From Melanopsichium pennsylvanicum (taxonomy: Eukaryota; Basidiomycota; Ustilaginomycetes; Ustilaginales): a DNA stretch of 64,000 nt. Positions 38,514 to 47,193 of this stretch are shown here, piece after piece. The translations under genes and the position numbers were made by a program. The stretch's first letter is position 1; every line of letters starts with the position of its first letter. The notes under the pieces were generated by a model. The model searched no databases and was not told the DNA's origin. It saw only the letters and a program-made list of their open reading frames with translations. Where the stretch lies: NCBI GenBank assembly GCA_900208305.1, contig OAPG01000001.1:310001-374000 (forward strand). The letters are read 5' to 3'.

Positions 38514-40358
38514 GCTGTGGTGACGCAAACCTGTAGCACCGAAAGAGTTTTCGGTAATAGACTGGCTACGATTCAGATCTCCGGGCTGTATTGCCGTTGC
38601 CGTTCAAGCAATCGATGGTCAGCTCACAGTTGTTGCTAATCTCATCCGGACGTTTGCTAAGCTTGCTAGCCTATCCAAAGCAACTTACAATTTGAGAGCT
38701 CCAGCCTATTGTGATCGAAGTGAAAGGAAGCTGGCGATGGATCGGCAACCAATAGGTCTGCGACTCAGCGGGAGAGGATGAAAGGTTGAGCGAGTGGGCA
38801 CAGACGCTTTCGATCTCGGCAACTCCACACGAAGCATGAGATTTTTCGGTCGTCACAATTGCGCTGCCTCGATCTAACACGTTTCAACGATTTGAGAGTC
38901 ATTGTGTGTGAGTGACTGCAATCAACGTTTGGTCAAGAGGGAAACAAGAGTCTCTTGGCAGCAAGCCATACCCACAAACACAAACACATAAGCCACAAAG
39001 AAACAGACGTTTGGCATTTGCACTCCATCCACAGTCCCATCGTTCCGCTACAATGCAACTTTTGTACGCCTTGTTGGAAGTGATGTGTTACAAAGGGTTA
39101 GAAATGCTTAGTCCCCAAGAGAGAGAGAAGGAGGAGTGAATTGCATTCTGGTGCGTGGATCACTTTGGTGGGTGAGATGAATTCAGTTGGTGAATGAGCA
39201 CTTTGCCAGGTCGATCCAGGCCTGGCCTGAAGCCGTTCATATACATGAACAAGCTCTGCAAACATATCGTGTGTTACAATTCAGTAGGGCGAATTTTAAG
39301 GTCAGTGCCTTCAAAGTATTTATTAGGATCTATTTTGGCGGGGATGATGTACATACCATAAGCGAGCGTGGTCGAGTTTCTATTAAACAGTTAAGACGAA
39401 TACGATTCGAAGCAAAACAGCGTAAGAATGGTGTTAGCTAAGTTAGAATCCAGAACAGAAAGCACCACGGAACGGAGGCATGGGCTCTGGCGGGGCGCGA
39501 AAATCCACACCCAAGAGATGGCGAAAGGTGTGTGTCTTGAATTGAATTTCTTCGATTTCATTTTGGTAGATCCCACGCCAACGTCCAGGACCCTTCTTGT
39601 CAAAAGGCACAGATCCAGGAAGACGCCAGAAAAGGAAGAAAGATTGGGACTGCACAGATGGGACGTGCAGATAACTGAACCATCTTATTCGTGCCCTGAT
39701 CAACTCTGTGCTTGGTTCCTGGCCCGCAAATCTGCATACCAAGCGCTCACTTCCTCGTGCACTCCTAAGAGTAGCCTGAGCTCGTGACGGCGGATAGGTC
39801 TCGGCAAGCAAAATTGGCTGCAGCTTGCGCATATGTGGTCGAGACAGCTACAGTTCAGTTCTGCTGTACTGTACATACTGTGTAACACTGCATGTTGTCC
39901 GTCTCCACTCGCTTTGCAACTGACATGCTGCAGCGAAACCTTGTATCAAAGCCTCTGGGCGGCAGTTTCACAATCTCCCCACGACCCAAACTAAACCGGC
40001 TGCATGACAGCTGCCTGACACTTTCCTCATCCAATCTGGCAAATGCTGTGTGTGTGCTCGGAACGCCATCTACCATGATAAGCGCCGGCTGGTGCCTTCC
40101 CGATCGGTTAAGATTGTCGCTAAATGTCCATCCTCCCCTGCATCTGGCAGAACATCGAATGCGTTTAGAAAGTTACGCATCAATTACGGGCCTATTTGCC
40201 GCCGCCACCCGTCTCGCACAGCATGCGCTGGGATTGTATATCACCAATACCAATACCCGTTTGCCGAAATCATCTCAGTCATCCCTTTACTTGCGAAACC
40301 CGCTTTTGCACGAAAGCTAAGGCTATGCCAGATTCTGCACCTGAAATTGGTGAAGATA
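38514..40358. other. Long intergenic region between quinone oxidoreductase and PAF-acetylhydrolase-like genes
   Basis: About 1.85 kb with no supported gene. Several short ORFs on both strands overlap each other without family features. TACTGTA occurs at 39867-39873 within an AC/GT-rich stretch. No tRNA-like boxes were found by eye. Confidence 0.4.
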
Positions 40359-42746
40359 CTACTTACTCTTGTTCTTGAATCTTTCAGCAACCCCTTCCAG
40401 CTGCCTGTGCACTTGCTGCACATCTTGGTCCGCATCGATCATTTGCAGATACTTGACGTCGGTGATGAAATCCCTTTGTTGATTTGCAGTCATAGCTTGG
40501 CGTTGGCGTGCAGCTACAATGTCGCGCGCTTCTTGGCCTGCTGCCGCATCATCCTGCTTGCTTTCCTGATTCAGTTGTGCACAACTGCACTCGATCGCAT
40601 CCGAAGGGGACGCTTGTGGTCGAGAATCTTCTTCGTCTACCTCGGCATTCTTCCTCGACCCAATAACTGAATAATATTTGAACGCAGACAAAATGGCTTC
40701 GTTTTTGGCATTGGCACTCTGCGCGTGGGCGTGGACCGCTTCGTGCGGCTTAGCGCTTTCCTCTTCAGTGCAAGTAGCTGGGGAGGTGGGATCTGCCATG
40801 GTTGTGGACGCTTCATACTTCCCACACTGTCCACTCAACCCACTTTGGAGTCCCGCCGATGCGCTGGACACTGGCGATTCAGCGAATACTGTTGTAGGGG
40901 ATGCAACAATGTCTCCACAATTTGTACTTGTCGAACTTGAGCGCTGCTGATCAACATTGATTGCACTTGGCCCTGCATCGTCTCTGAGTGATCCTTGCCT
41001 GTCTAGCTTGTAACCAGGCTTATCCTCCTGTTCCCTATATCTTTGTCTACTGAGTCCCATTTGCATATATGTTGCCCTCGAAAACACCTCTATAGTATGT
41101 TTTGGCCCGACAGTACTCCTAAACATCCTCGGCAACAAGAAAGGATAGTCGCTGAAATCCGTATGCTTGCTTCCCGTCAACGTCAGTAACCATCCTCTTC
41201 CACTTGTTTTACGGGCATCAAGACAAATCCGCTTCAGCTTTCCAAAATGCTCCTTCCACACAGTAAAGCTCTCGGAATTTAAGACGTAGAGCGGCTTGGT
41301 GATGGTTCCTTTGATCTTGTCTTGTTCCTTGGCTGGATCGCGTACTGGCTCAACCCAGGGGTCTAATACCATCCCTATCGGATAAGGATTCAATGGTTTC
41401 CTCATCATCTCGATCACTGTCGCCCCTCCAAACGAATGGCCGCACAAAGTTGGGAAGTCTAGGTCGAGCTTCCCCACCCAATCCTCAAGCGGACGCTCCG
41501 CACGTAACAAGCTGTTTGATGGCAACCTGGAGTTCGTCACCGCCGCTGCGTGACCAGCCAACTTTGTCCCCAAATTTCTTGTCGATCTCTGCGCAACCTC
41601 ACACCCTCGTCCCGCATTGATTTCAGAGAGCACGTAGAACGTCTCTTCGATCTCTGCATGGCGCATCTCGATCTGATCCCTCCGCAAATTGACTTCTCTC
41701 TCATCAGGATCCGTAGCAAAGGATTGTAGTCCTATCTTCTCGAATGTAAAATATGGCACGCTCGCTTTCATCCTTCCTGAGCCCTTGTGGCCAATGAAAC
41801 GTGGCATGTGGAGCGCTTTCCCCTCGGCGTGATCGGGGGCTTCTTCGCCACGAACAATGCTGGACACGCCTGACCCATCACGATGTTCTATGGCGGCGAC
41901 GATGATGCCTTGTGATGCTAGCTCGCCGCAGTATTGAGAGTAGGATAAACGATTACCGGCGAGACCGTGGGAAAAAATGACCACAGGAAACTGGGGAGGG
42001 CGCTTGCCAAAGTTGCCCGTCTTCGCCCGATCAGAGTCAGAACTGCTAGGGTGAGCTTGGCGGTGCAGCTCTTCAGGGTCGGCGAGCGGTGGGCCTACGC
42101 GGGCGTGCATTCGTGCGTTGACTAGTGTCACTACTGCTGGGCTGGCGGGGATGGCAAAAACGCCATATTGACCAATGTACTGTAGAAGCGCTCCGACACC
42201 AGCGTGAACAGGTCGACCAAGCCAAGCGGCTCGGGGGTATCGCTTCTCCTCGGCATCCGTCATTTGTAGGGCAGGATAGTAGATGGTAAACAGCACTGTT
42301 TCGAGGTGCAGTGTGCTTTGTTTCGAGCCAGAAGACCATGGCGACCATGATGAAGTTTGTTCTTCCTCCTCTTGGTCGTCGTTGTGAAGCTCCATATTGT
42401 CATAATGCACATCGTTCTCGTCGCTGACGATGGTTGCCCGAGTCGACGCGGTTGGGCTCAAACTTGCTTTGGTCGAGTTATTGCCGGATTTGGCTGCAGC
42501 TTGTGCGCTTGACGAAGCTTGTGATTGCTGTTGCTTTTGTTTGGCCGCGTCCTCCTGCTGTTTCCCTTGGCGACTTTCTTTAGCTTCTTGATTCTGCTTC
42601 TTGGCCCATCTTCTCGCCTTTCTCGCAGGCAAGTTCAGCACGCTCGGATCCACAACATTGTTGCAGAAGCTTCGGGGTTGCCTGACTGGAATCTCAAGGT
42701 CCAGCGCTCCGACCTTGAACGGTCCTGTGTATGGTGGCAGGCCCAT
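40359..42746 (-). CDS. PAF-acetylhydrolase (plasma/type II)-like lipase with long disordered tail
   Basis: A 795-residue protein. The alpha/beta-hydrolase core (about 1-560) begins MGLPPYTGPFKVGALDLEIP, typical of the platelet-activating-factor acetylhydrolase family, and contains FPVVIFSHGLAGNRLSYSQY (oxyanion hole), CGHSFGGAT with nucleophile Ser438, and SKHTDFSDYPFL carrying the catalytic His. Gln/Ser/Lys-rich inserts occur at about 50-105 and after 590. The C-terminal ~220 residues are disordered and charged. Family members hydrolyse short or oxidised sn-2 acyl groups of phospholipids; the substrate here is inferred. No signal peptide is evident, so it is likely intracellular. The start at 42746 is the first ATG and gives the family N-terminus. 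Confidence 0.88.
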   Translation of the reverse strand: MGLPPYTGPFKVGALDLEIPVRQPRSFCNNVVDPSVLNLPARKARRWAKKQNQEAKESRQGKQQEDAAKQKQQQSQASSSAQAAAKSGNNSTKASLSPTASTRATIVSDENDVHYDNMELHNDDQEEEEQTSSWSPWSSGSKQSTLHLETVLFTIYYPALQMTDAEEKRYPRAAWLGRPVHAGVGALLQYIGQYGVFAIPASPAVVTLVNARMHARVGPPLADPEELHRQAHPSSSDSDRAKTGNFGKRPPQFPVVIFSHGLAGNRLSYSQYCGELASQGIIVAAIEHRDGSGVSSIVRGEEAPDHAEGKALHMPRFIGHKGSGRMKASVPYFTFEKIGLQSFATDPDEREVNLRRDQIEMRHAEIEETFYVLSEINAGRGCEVAQRSTRNLGTKLAGHAAAVTNSRLPSNSLLRAERPLEDWVGKLDLDFPTLCGHSFGGATVIEMMRKPLNPYPIGMVLDPWVEPVRDPAKEQDKIKGTITKPLYVLNSESFTVWKEHFGKLKRICLDARKTSGRGWLLTLTGSKHTDFSDYPFLLPRMFRSTVGPKHTIEVFSRATYMQMGLSRQRYREQEDKPGYKLDRQGSLRDDAGPSAINVDQQRSSSTSTNCGDIVASPTTVFAESPVSSASAGLQSGLSGQCGKYEASTTMADPTSPATCTEEESAKPHEAVHAHAQSANAKNEAILSAFKYYSVIGSRKNAEVDEEDSRPQASPSDAIECSCAQLNQESKQDDAAAGQEARDIVAARQRQAMTANQQRDFITDVKYLQMIDADQDVQQVHRQLEGVAERFKNKSK

Positions 42747-43335
42747 TTTATGTTGCGTATCTCAGTGCATGCACGGCGCAAAGGTACGGTTGAGTTGGGC
42801 TTGAATCCCGGGCGTCATACCGTCCTGTTGATTGAGTGAGTTCGGGTGAGATCGAGATGCTGATGCGCGCTAAGATGACATCTCGCATTGAACAATTAAA
42901 GACTCTATGAGGCACGCGACGATAGTTGATGATGACAATGTTCAAGAGAAGAAGAAGTGAACAATTTTTAGGCGTGTACACCTCTGACGATTTGTGTTCC
43001 GGGAATTTTGGAGACGGTGCAGTGCAGGCGGCATTAAGGGAGATCTCTGCAAGAGATTTCCTGATTCGCCTCTTTCCGTGGAGGCGGGTCAAGACACACT
43101 GTGCCACAGCGGCACATTCATGTGGAATGATGTCATACAACGTTGTGTGACAAGATGGCCAAGAAATCTCAACCTAACACATTCATACTTTTCTCGTAAT
43201 GTGGTGTCTCATACTGTCGTGGATCGAGTGCATCGTCGCACGATACATGGATCATGTCAGTTGGCTTTCATTCTGTTCCAATTCCAAGTATCTACATAAT
43301 TGTTGATGGGGCATTGCGTTTCAATGAATTAGACC
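42747..43335. other. Intergenic region upstream of the PAF-acetylhydrolase-like gene
   Basis: About 590 bp between two minus-strand genes. No gene was recognised; it holds the PAF-acetylhydrolase promoter and the 3' end of the repeat protein. Confidence 0.4.
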
Positions 43336-45429
43336 TTATTCGAGGTTAGCAGCGACCTTCTCCGTCGCCCTCCCGTTTCCAAAGATCCAGTTCCAAAGAC
43401 CCGTCGACTCTGGCTTCTGGCTACCCTCCATCTTCCTGGCACCATTGTGCAGCTTGTCGCCAGCGTAGTCCAGACCCTCCGCAGTCTTGGCTCTAAGACT
43501 CTCGTAGCCAGAATCAGCCTTGTCCTTAAGATTGTAGAAGCCTTCGTTCGCCTCCGTCTTCAGGTTTTTGTAACCCTGCTGAGACTGCTTTCGCACATAC
43601 TCGTACTCGCTCTCAGCCGCGTCACGAGCCTCGCGAGCCTTTGAATCAAGCTCGCTCTTCCACTCTTTTCCAGTCTGCTTGAGACCCTTGTACTCATTCT
43701 CGACCCTTCCTCCGTCCAGGTGGCCGCGTGCTTCGCCAGCACGGACTTCGGCGTTGTATTGGGCGGCGAGGATCTTCTGCTGCGCGTTGTGCACGAGCTG
43801 GTCCTTGTAGCTCTGAGTGTGCGATCGGGCGTCGTCAGCCACATCTTCAGCTTTCGACTTGAGGCCGAACCAGCCTTTCTCGGCGTCTTTCTTCGCGTCC
43901 TCGGCCTTCTGCTCGGCTGCAGATTTGGTAGAGAACCACGAGCCCTTAGCGTCCTCCTTGGCCTCGTGAGCTTTGTCCTTTGCACTGTACCAGCCAGCTT
44001 TGGCATTGGCAGCAACTTCATCAGCTTTTTGTTCGGCAGCAGACTTTGTCGAGAACCACGAGCTCTTAGCTTGCTCGGCAGCATCATCGGCCTTGTCCTT
44101 GGCTGAGAACCATCCACTCTTGACGTTGGCGGCTGCCTCTTCAGCCTTCTGCTCAGCAGCAGACTTGGTAGAGAGCCATGAGCTCTTGGCCTCCTCCTTG
44201 GCCTCGTGAGCCTTGTCCTTAGCGCTGAACCAACCCGACTTGGCATTGGCGGCTGCCTCGTCAGCCTTCTGCTCAGCAGCAGACTTGGTAGATAGCCATG
44301 AGCTCTTGGCCTCCTCCTTGGTCTCGTGAGCCTTGTCCTTAGCGCTGAACCAACCCGACTTGGCATTGGCGGCTGCCTCGTCAGCCTTCTGCTCAGCAGC
44401 AGACTTGGTAGAGAGCCATGAGCTCTTGGCCTCCTCCTTGGTCTCGTGAGCCTTGTCCTTAGCGCTGAACCAACCCGACTTGGCATTGGCGGCTGCCTCG
44501 TCAGCCTTCTGCTCAGCAGCAGACTTGGTAGAGAGCCATGAGCTCTTGGCCTCCTCCTTGGCCTCGTGAGCCTTGTCCTTAGCGCTGAACCAACCCGACT
44601 TGGCATTGGCGGCTGCCTCGTCAGCCTTCTGCTCAGCAGCGGACTTGGTAGAGAAGAAATTCGATTTTGCCTGCTCCTTGGCCTCCTCTGCCTTGTCAAT
44701 GGCAGCAAACCAGCCTTGCTTTGCCTTGTCAGCTGCCTCGTCAGCTTTCTGCTGGGCAGTATCCTTAGCAGAAAACCAGCCAGATTTGGCTTGCTCTTTC
44801 GCATCCTCGGCGTGATCCTTAGCGGCAAACCAACCTTTCTTCGCTTCTGCCTGCGCTTCGTTCGCCTTCTGCTCGGCAGTGTTCTTGGCAGAGAACCAGC
44901 CGGACTTTACGTCGTCTTTTGCGCGCTCCGCTTTGTTGGCGGCGCGGTCGACAGCCTCCTCAGCGCTGCCTTTTGCGGAACGCCAAGTGCTGTTGACTTC
45001 GCTCTTAGCATCTCGGTACTTGCTCTCGACTGAGTTCTTAGCGTTCTCGATACGCTGCTCTGCGTGATCAACCTTGTCGTGGACCTCGCGACGGAGAGCT
45101 TCTAGTTCCCTCGAGACGGTTCCATAGGGAACAGAGCCGGGAACCTGGTTGGGATCGTTGTGCTTCAGATCGGTGCCAGGGCGAGAAACGATGCCGGAGA
45201 CGCCACGAGCAGCCGAGGAGCCAAGAGGAGGGCGCTCGTGAAGGTCAGTGTTGGCACCTGCGTGGGGCTTGAGGTCAGGGAGAGAGTTGCTGCCAGGAGG
45301 ACCGGCGACGAAAGTGCCGCTGGTATCCTTGGCGTATTGCTGGAGCAGAGGGTCGAAGACGTAGTAGCCGATACCCACACCAACGGCGGAGGCGCCGAGG
45401 AGAGGCAAAACTCTCTGTCGGAAAGCCAT
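43336..45429 (-). CDS. LEA-like amphipathic repeat protein with 40-residue tandem repeats and N-terminal membrane segment
   Basis: A 697-residue protein. Residues 8-30 form a hydrophobic glycine-rich segment (LLGASAVGVGIGYYVFDPLL) preceded by basic residues, suggesting an organelle (possibly mitochondrial) membrane anchor. Residues about 177-535 are made of nine 40-residue repeats, each of two half-repeats with the pattern SGWFSAKDKAHEAKEEAK / SSWLSTKSAAEQKADEAAAN. They are rich in Ala/Lys/Glu with a Trp every 18-22 residues, as in late-embryogenesis-abundant or apolipoprotein-like amphipathic helices. The remaining C-terminus continues as charged helix. LEA-type proteins protect membranes and enzymes during drying or stress; that role is inferred. 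Its enzymatic function, if any, is unknown. Confidence 0.78.
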   Translation of the reverse strand: MAFRQRVLPLLGASAVGVGIGYYVFDPLLQQYAKDTSGTFVAGPPGSNSLPDLKPHAGANTDLHERPPLGSSAARGVSGIVSRPGTDLKHNDPNQVPGSVPYGTVSRELEALRREVHDKVDHAEQRIENAKNSVESKYRDAKSEVNSTWRSAKGSAEEAVDRAANKAERAKDDVKSGWFSAKNTAEQKANEAQAEAKKGWFAAKDHAEDAKEQAKSGWFSAKDTAQQKADEAADKAKQGWFAAIDKAEEAKEQAKSNFFSTKSAAEQKADEAAANAKSGWFSAKDKAHEAKEEAKSSWLSTKSAAEQKADEAAANAKSGWFSAKDKAHETKEEAKSSWLSTKSAAEQKADEAAANAKSGWFSAKDKAHETKEEAKSSWLSTKSAAEQKADEAAANAKSGWFSAKDKAHEAKEEAKSSWLSTKSAAEQKAEEAAANVKSGWFSAKDKADDAAEQAKSSWFSTKSAAEQKADEVAANAKAGWYSAKDKAHEAKEDAKGSWFSTKSAAEQKAEDAKKDAEKGWFGLKSKAEDVADDARSHTQSYKDQLVHNAQQKILAAQYNAEVRAGEARGHLDGGRVENEYKGLKQTGKEWKSELDSKAREARDAAESEYEYVRKQSQQGYKNLKTEANEGFYNLKDKADSGYESLRAKTAEGLDYAGDKLHNGARKMEGSQKPESTGLWNWIFGNGRATEKVAANLE
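44161..44640. repeat. Four nearly identical 120-bp tandem repeats inside the LEA-like gene
   Basis: Units 44161-44280, 44281-44400, 44401-44520 and 44521-44640 differ by only a few substitutions (for example GTCTCG/GCCTCG, GATAGCC/GAGAGCC). The second halves (starting 44221, 44341, 44461, 44581) are identical. Flanking units are more diverged, showing recent expansion or homogenisation of the centre. Each unit encodes 40 residues without changing frame. Confidence 0.95.
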
Positions 45430-46320
45430 TTTGCAAAGACTGGATTGTGACGGAGAATGGCGGGATGTTTAGGGTGTAGGGAAGGAGGGAAAAACCTTCC
45501 TGATGTAGATCGTGATGTTGGTGGTTAAAAAGAGAAGACGCCTCAACTTAAGATGTACATGTACAGAGTTGTGTTGACATAGGAGTGTACTGAGCCAGGC
45601 TCTCCATGTATAAGAGCGTGGGAAAGTCAAAAGCATGCAAGCGGATTCATCATGCTCGAAGCACGAAAGTGTGACTGGTCTGGAACGAGCCACGCTCATT
45701 CCGACGTAGTTAGACCCATTCTGACGTATGTGTCGCCAAACCTGCATTTCTATTCACAGACCACCCGGATGCTGGACCCGAGCCAAACCCTTTCGTGTCT
45801 GTGCGGACATGTGCGTTCCACGATCTGGGGAAGCAGCTTCCCGCCTCTGAGCTCTCTCAGGCTGTCTCAGGCTGCTGCCCTCTAGCGATGCTTTTTGCCA
45901 AGCCGCCATCGCAAGGCTGTCAATTTCCCGCAGAAAAGCTTCCAAAAGCAGACACAACGCAACCAAGCAGCCAAAAAAAAGGGGGGTCAACCTCCACCTC
46001 GTCATAGAGATGACACCAAGTTGCAGCAAACCTGTCCAAAAGCTGGCACGCGGTTTTATTTTCATTTTATGTTTTTGTCACTTCCTTTACCTTCATGTTC
46101 TTTTCTTCTTGTTTAGTGCGTATCCAAAACTCTTCTCCCGCCCTGCCCACGGTCTATCTTCTTGGCGGACCCTGAAAACCGAAATATATTTTAAAAAAAA
46201 AAATTGGGAACCCACGTTCGGCCCTCTCATATGAGGTTCAAGAACCTTCCTGCGTCTCAAGTCACAAGACTAGAAGAGTGTTGAGGCACATCGCATCAAT
46301 ACACCTAACGCGGAACCACC
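45430..46320. other. Divergent intergenic region (LEA-like / NAT9-like)
   Basis: About 890 bp. It contains A8G6 (45973-45986), a pyrimidine-rich stretch (about 46055-46116), an A11 run near 46194-46204 and a perfect three-unit heat-shock element (46237-46249). No gene was recognised. Confidence 0.5.
46237..46249 (+). promoter_or_regulatory. Perfect heat-shock element (TTC-nn-GAA-nn-TTC)
   Basis: TTCAAGAACCTTC, three alternating nTTCn/nGAAn units with correct 2-bp spacing, ending 72 bp before the ATG of the NAT9-like gene. It fits the HSF binding consensus. It could also serve the divergent LEA-like gene about 810 bp away. Confidence 0.55.
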
Positions 46321-47106
46321 ATGCGGATCAACCAGAATACAGTCTTACTGGGAAACAAGGTCGTCCTGGTACCTTACCGCCAGCAGCATGTGCCACGCTA
46401 TCACGAATGGATGAAAGATCCTCTCATCCAGGAGCAGACAGCCTCCGAGCCACTCACCTTGGATGAGGAATACGAGATGCAGCGATCTTGGGCTATCGAC
46501 GAGGATAAGCTCACTTTCATCATCCATGCTCTACCCCAAATAGCTGATGACAATCTCGCATCAACATCAAGCGCCCAAAATCTAGTCTCAAAGTGCACGA
46601 TGGTTGGAGACGTCAACATCTTCTTCAACGAGGTGCACAAGGAGGAAACAGATGAGGATGACACAGAGCAAGCTGTTGGAACTAATCCTGTGCTGAAAAA
46701 TGTGCAGCAGCAGTTGGTGTTCGATGCAGAGTGCGAAATCATGATCGCAGAACACGGCCATCGTCGCAAAGGAATGGCAAGAGAAGCGTTACAAATGATG
46801 TTTGCTTTCGTTACGGCCAGCCAAACTCCAATACCTGTCGATGCAACCCAACGCCCGACTATACATCCCACTCAAAGCGAAACCGGCCCACACTGCAGTC
46901 TGCCGATTCCGCCATCCTGGCTCACATGTAAAATCTCTCTCAAGAATGGCCCTTCCATAAAGCTGTTCGAATCCCTTGGCTTCACCAAGCACAAAATCAC
47001 CGAGGTCTGGCAGGAGGTCGAGATGCGTCTCACCAACCATGAACCAGCATATCTCGGCCAACTCGGGCAGTCAATACGTCAGGTGCTTTTCTTTCCAGAT
47101 GAGTAG
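46321..47106 (+). CDS. NAT9: GNAT N-acetyltransferase, NAT9-like
   Basis: A 261-residue GNAT-fold protein. It begins MRINQNTVLLGNKVVLVPYR followed by VPRYHEWMKDPLIQEQTASEPLTLDEEY, the distinctive N-terminus of the NAT9 family. The acetyl-CoA loop is EHGHRRKGMAREALQMM (R-x-x-G-x-A), and the C-terminal part is NGPSIKLFESLGFTKHK. Metazoan NAT9 has been tied to microtubule stability; the substrate in fungi is not known. An acidic insert (about 100-122, HKEETDEDDTEQ) is in the usual variable loop. Single exon. A heat-shock element lies just upstream. Confidence 0.92.
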   Translation: MRINQNTVLLGNKVVLVPYRQQHVPRYHEWMKDPLIQEQTASEPLTLDEEYEMQRSWAIDEDKLTFIIHALPQIADDNLASTSSAQNLVSKCTMVGDVNIFFNEVHKEETDEDDTEQAVGTNPVLKNVQQQLVFDAECEIMIAEHGHRRKGMAREALQMMFAFVTASQTPIPVDATQRPTIHPTQSETGPHCSLPIPPSWLTCKISLKNGPSIKLFESLGFTKHKITEVWQEVEMRLTNHEPAYLGQLGQSIRQVLFFPDE

Positions 47107-47193
47107 CATCGAGGGATGCTTTGTCATCAAGAACATGTAGAATGATAGAATTATAGATCGGGTCTATTGTCACGGTGGTATAACGACACAATG

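Noticed and set aside
43560..44828. A 422-codon Arg/Leu/Pro-rich ORF overlapping the LEA-like gene on the same strand
   Set aside because: It is the shifted-frame reading of the 120-bp repeats; composition is artefactual and repeats exactly with them.
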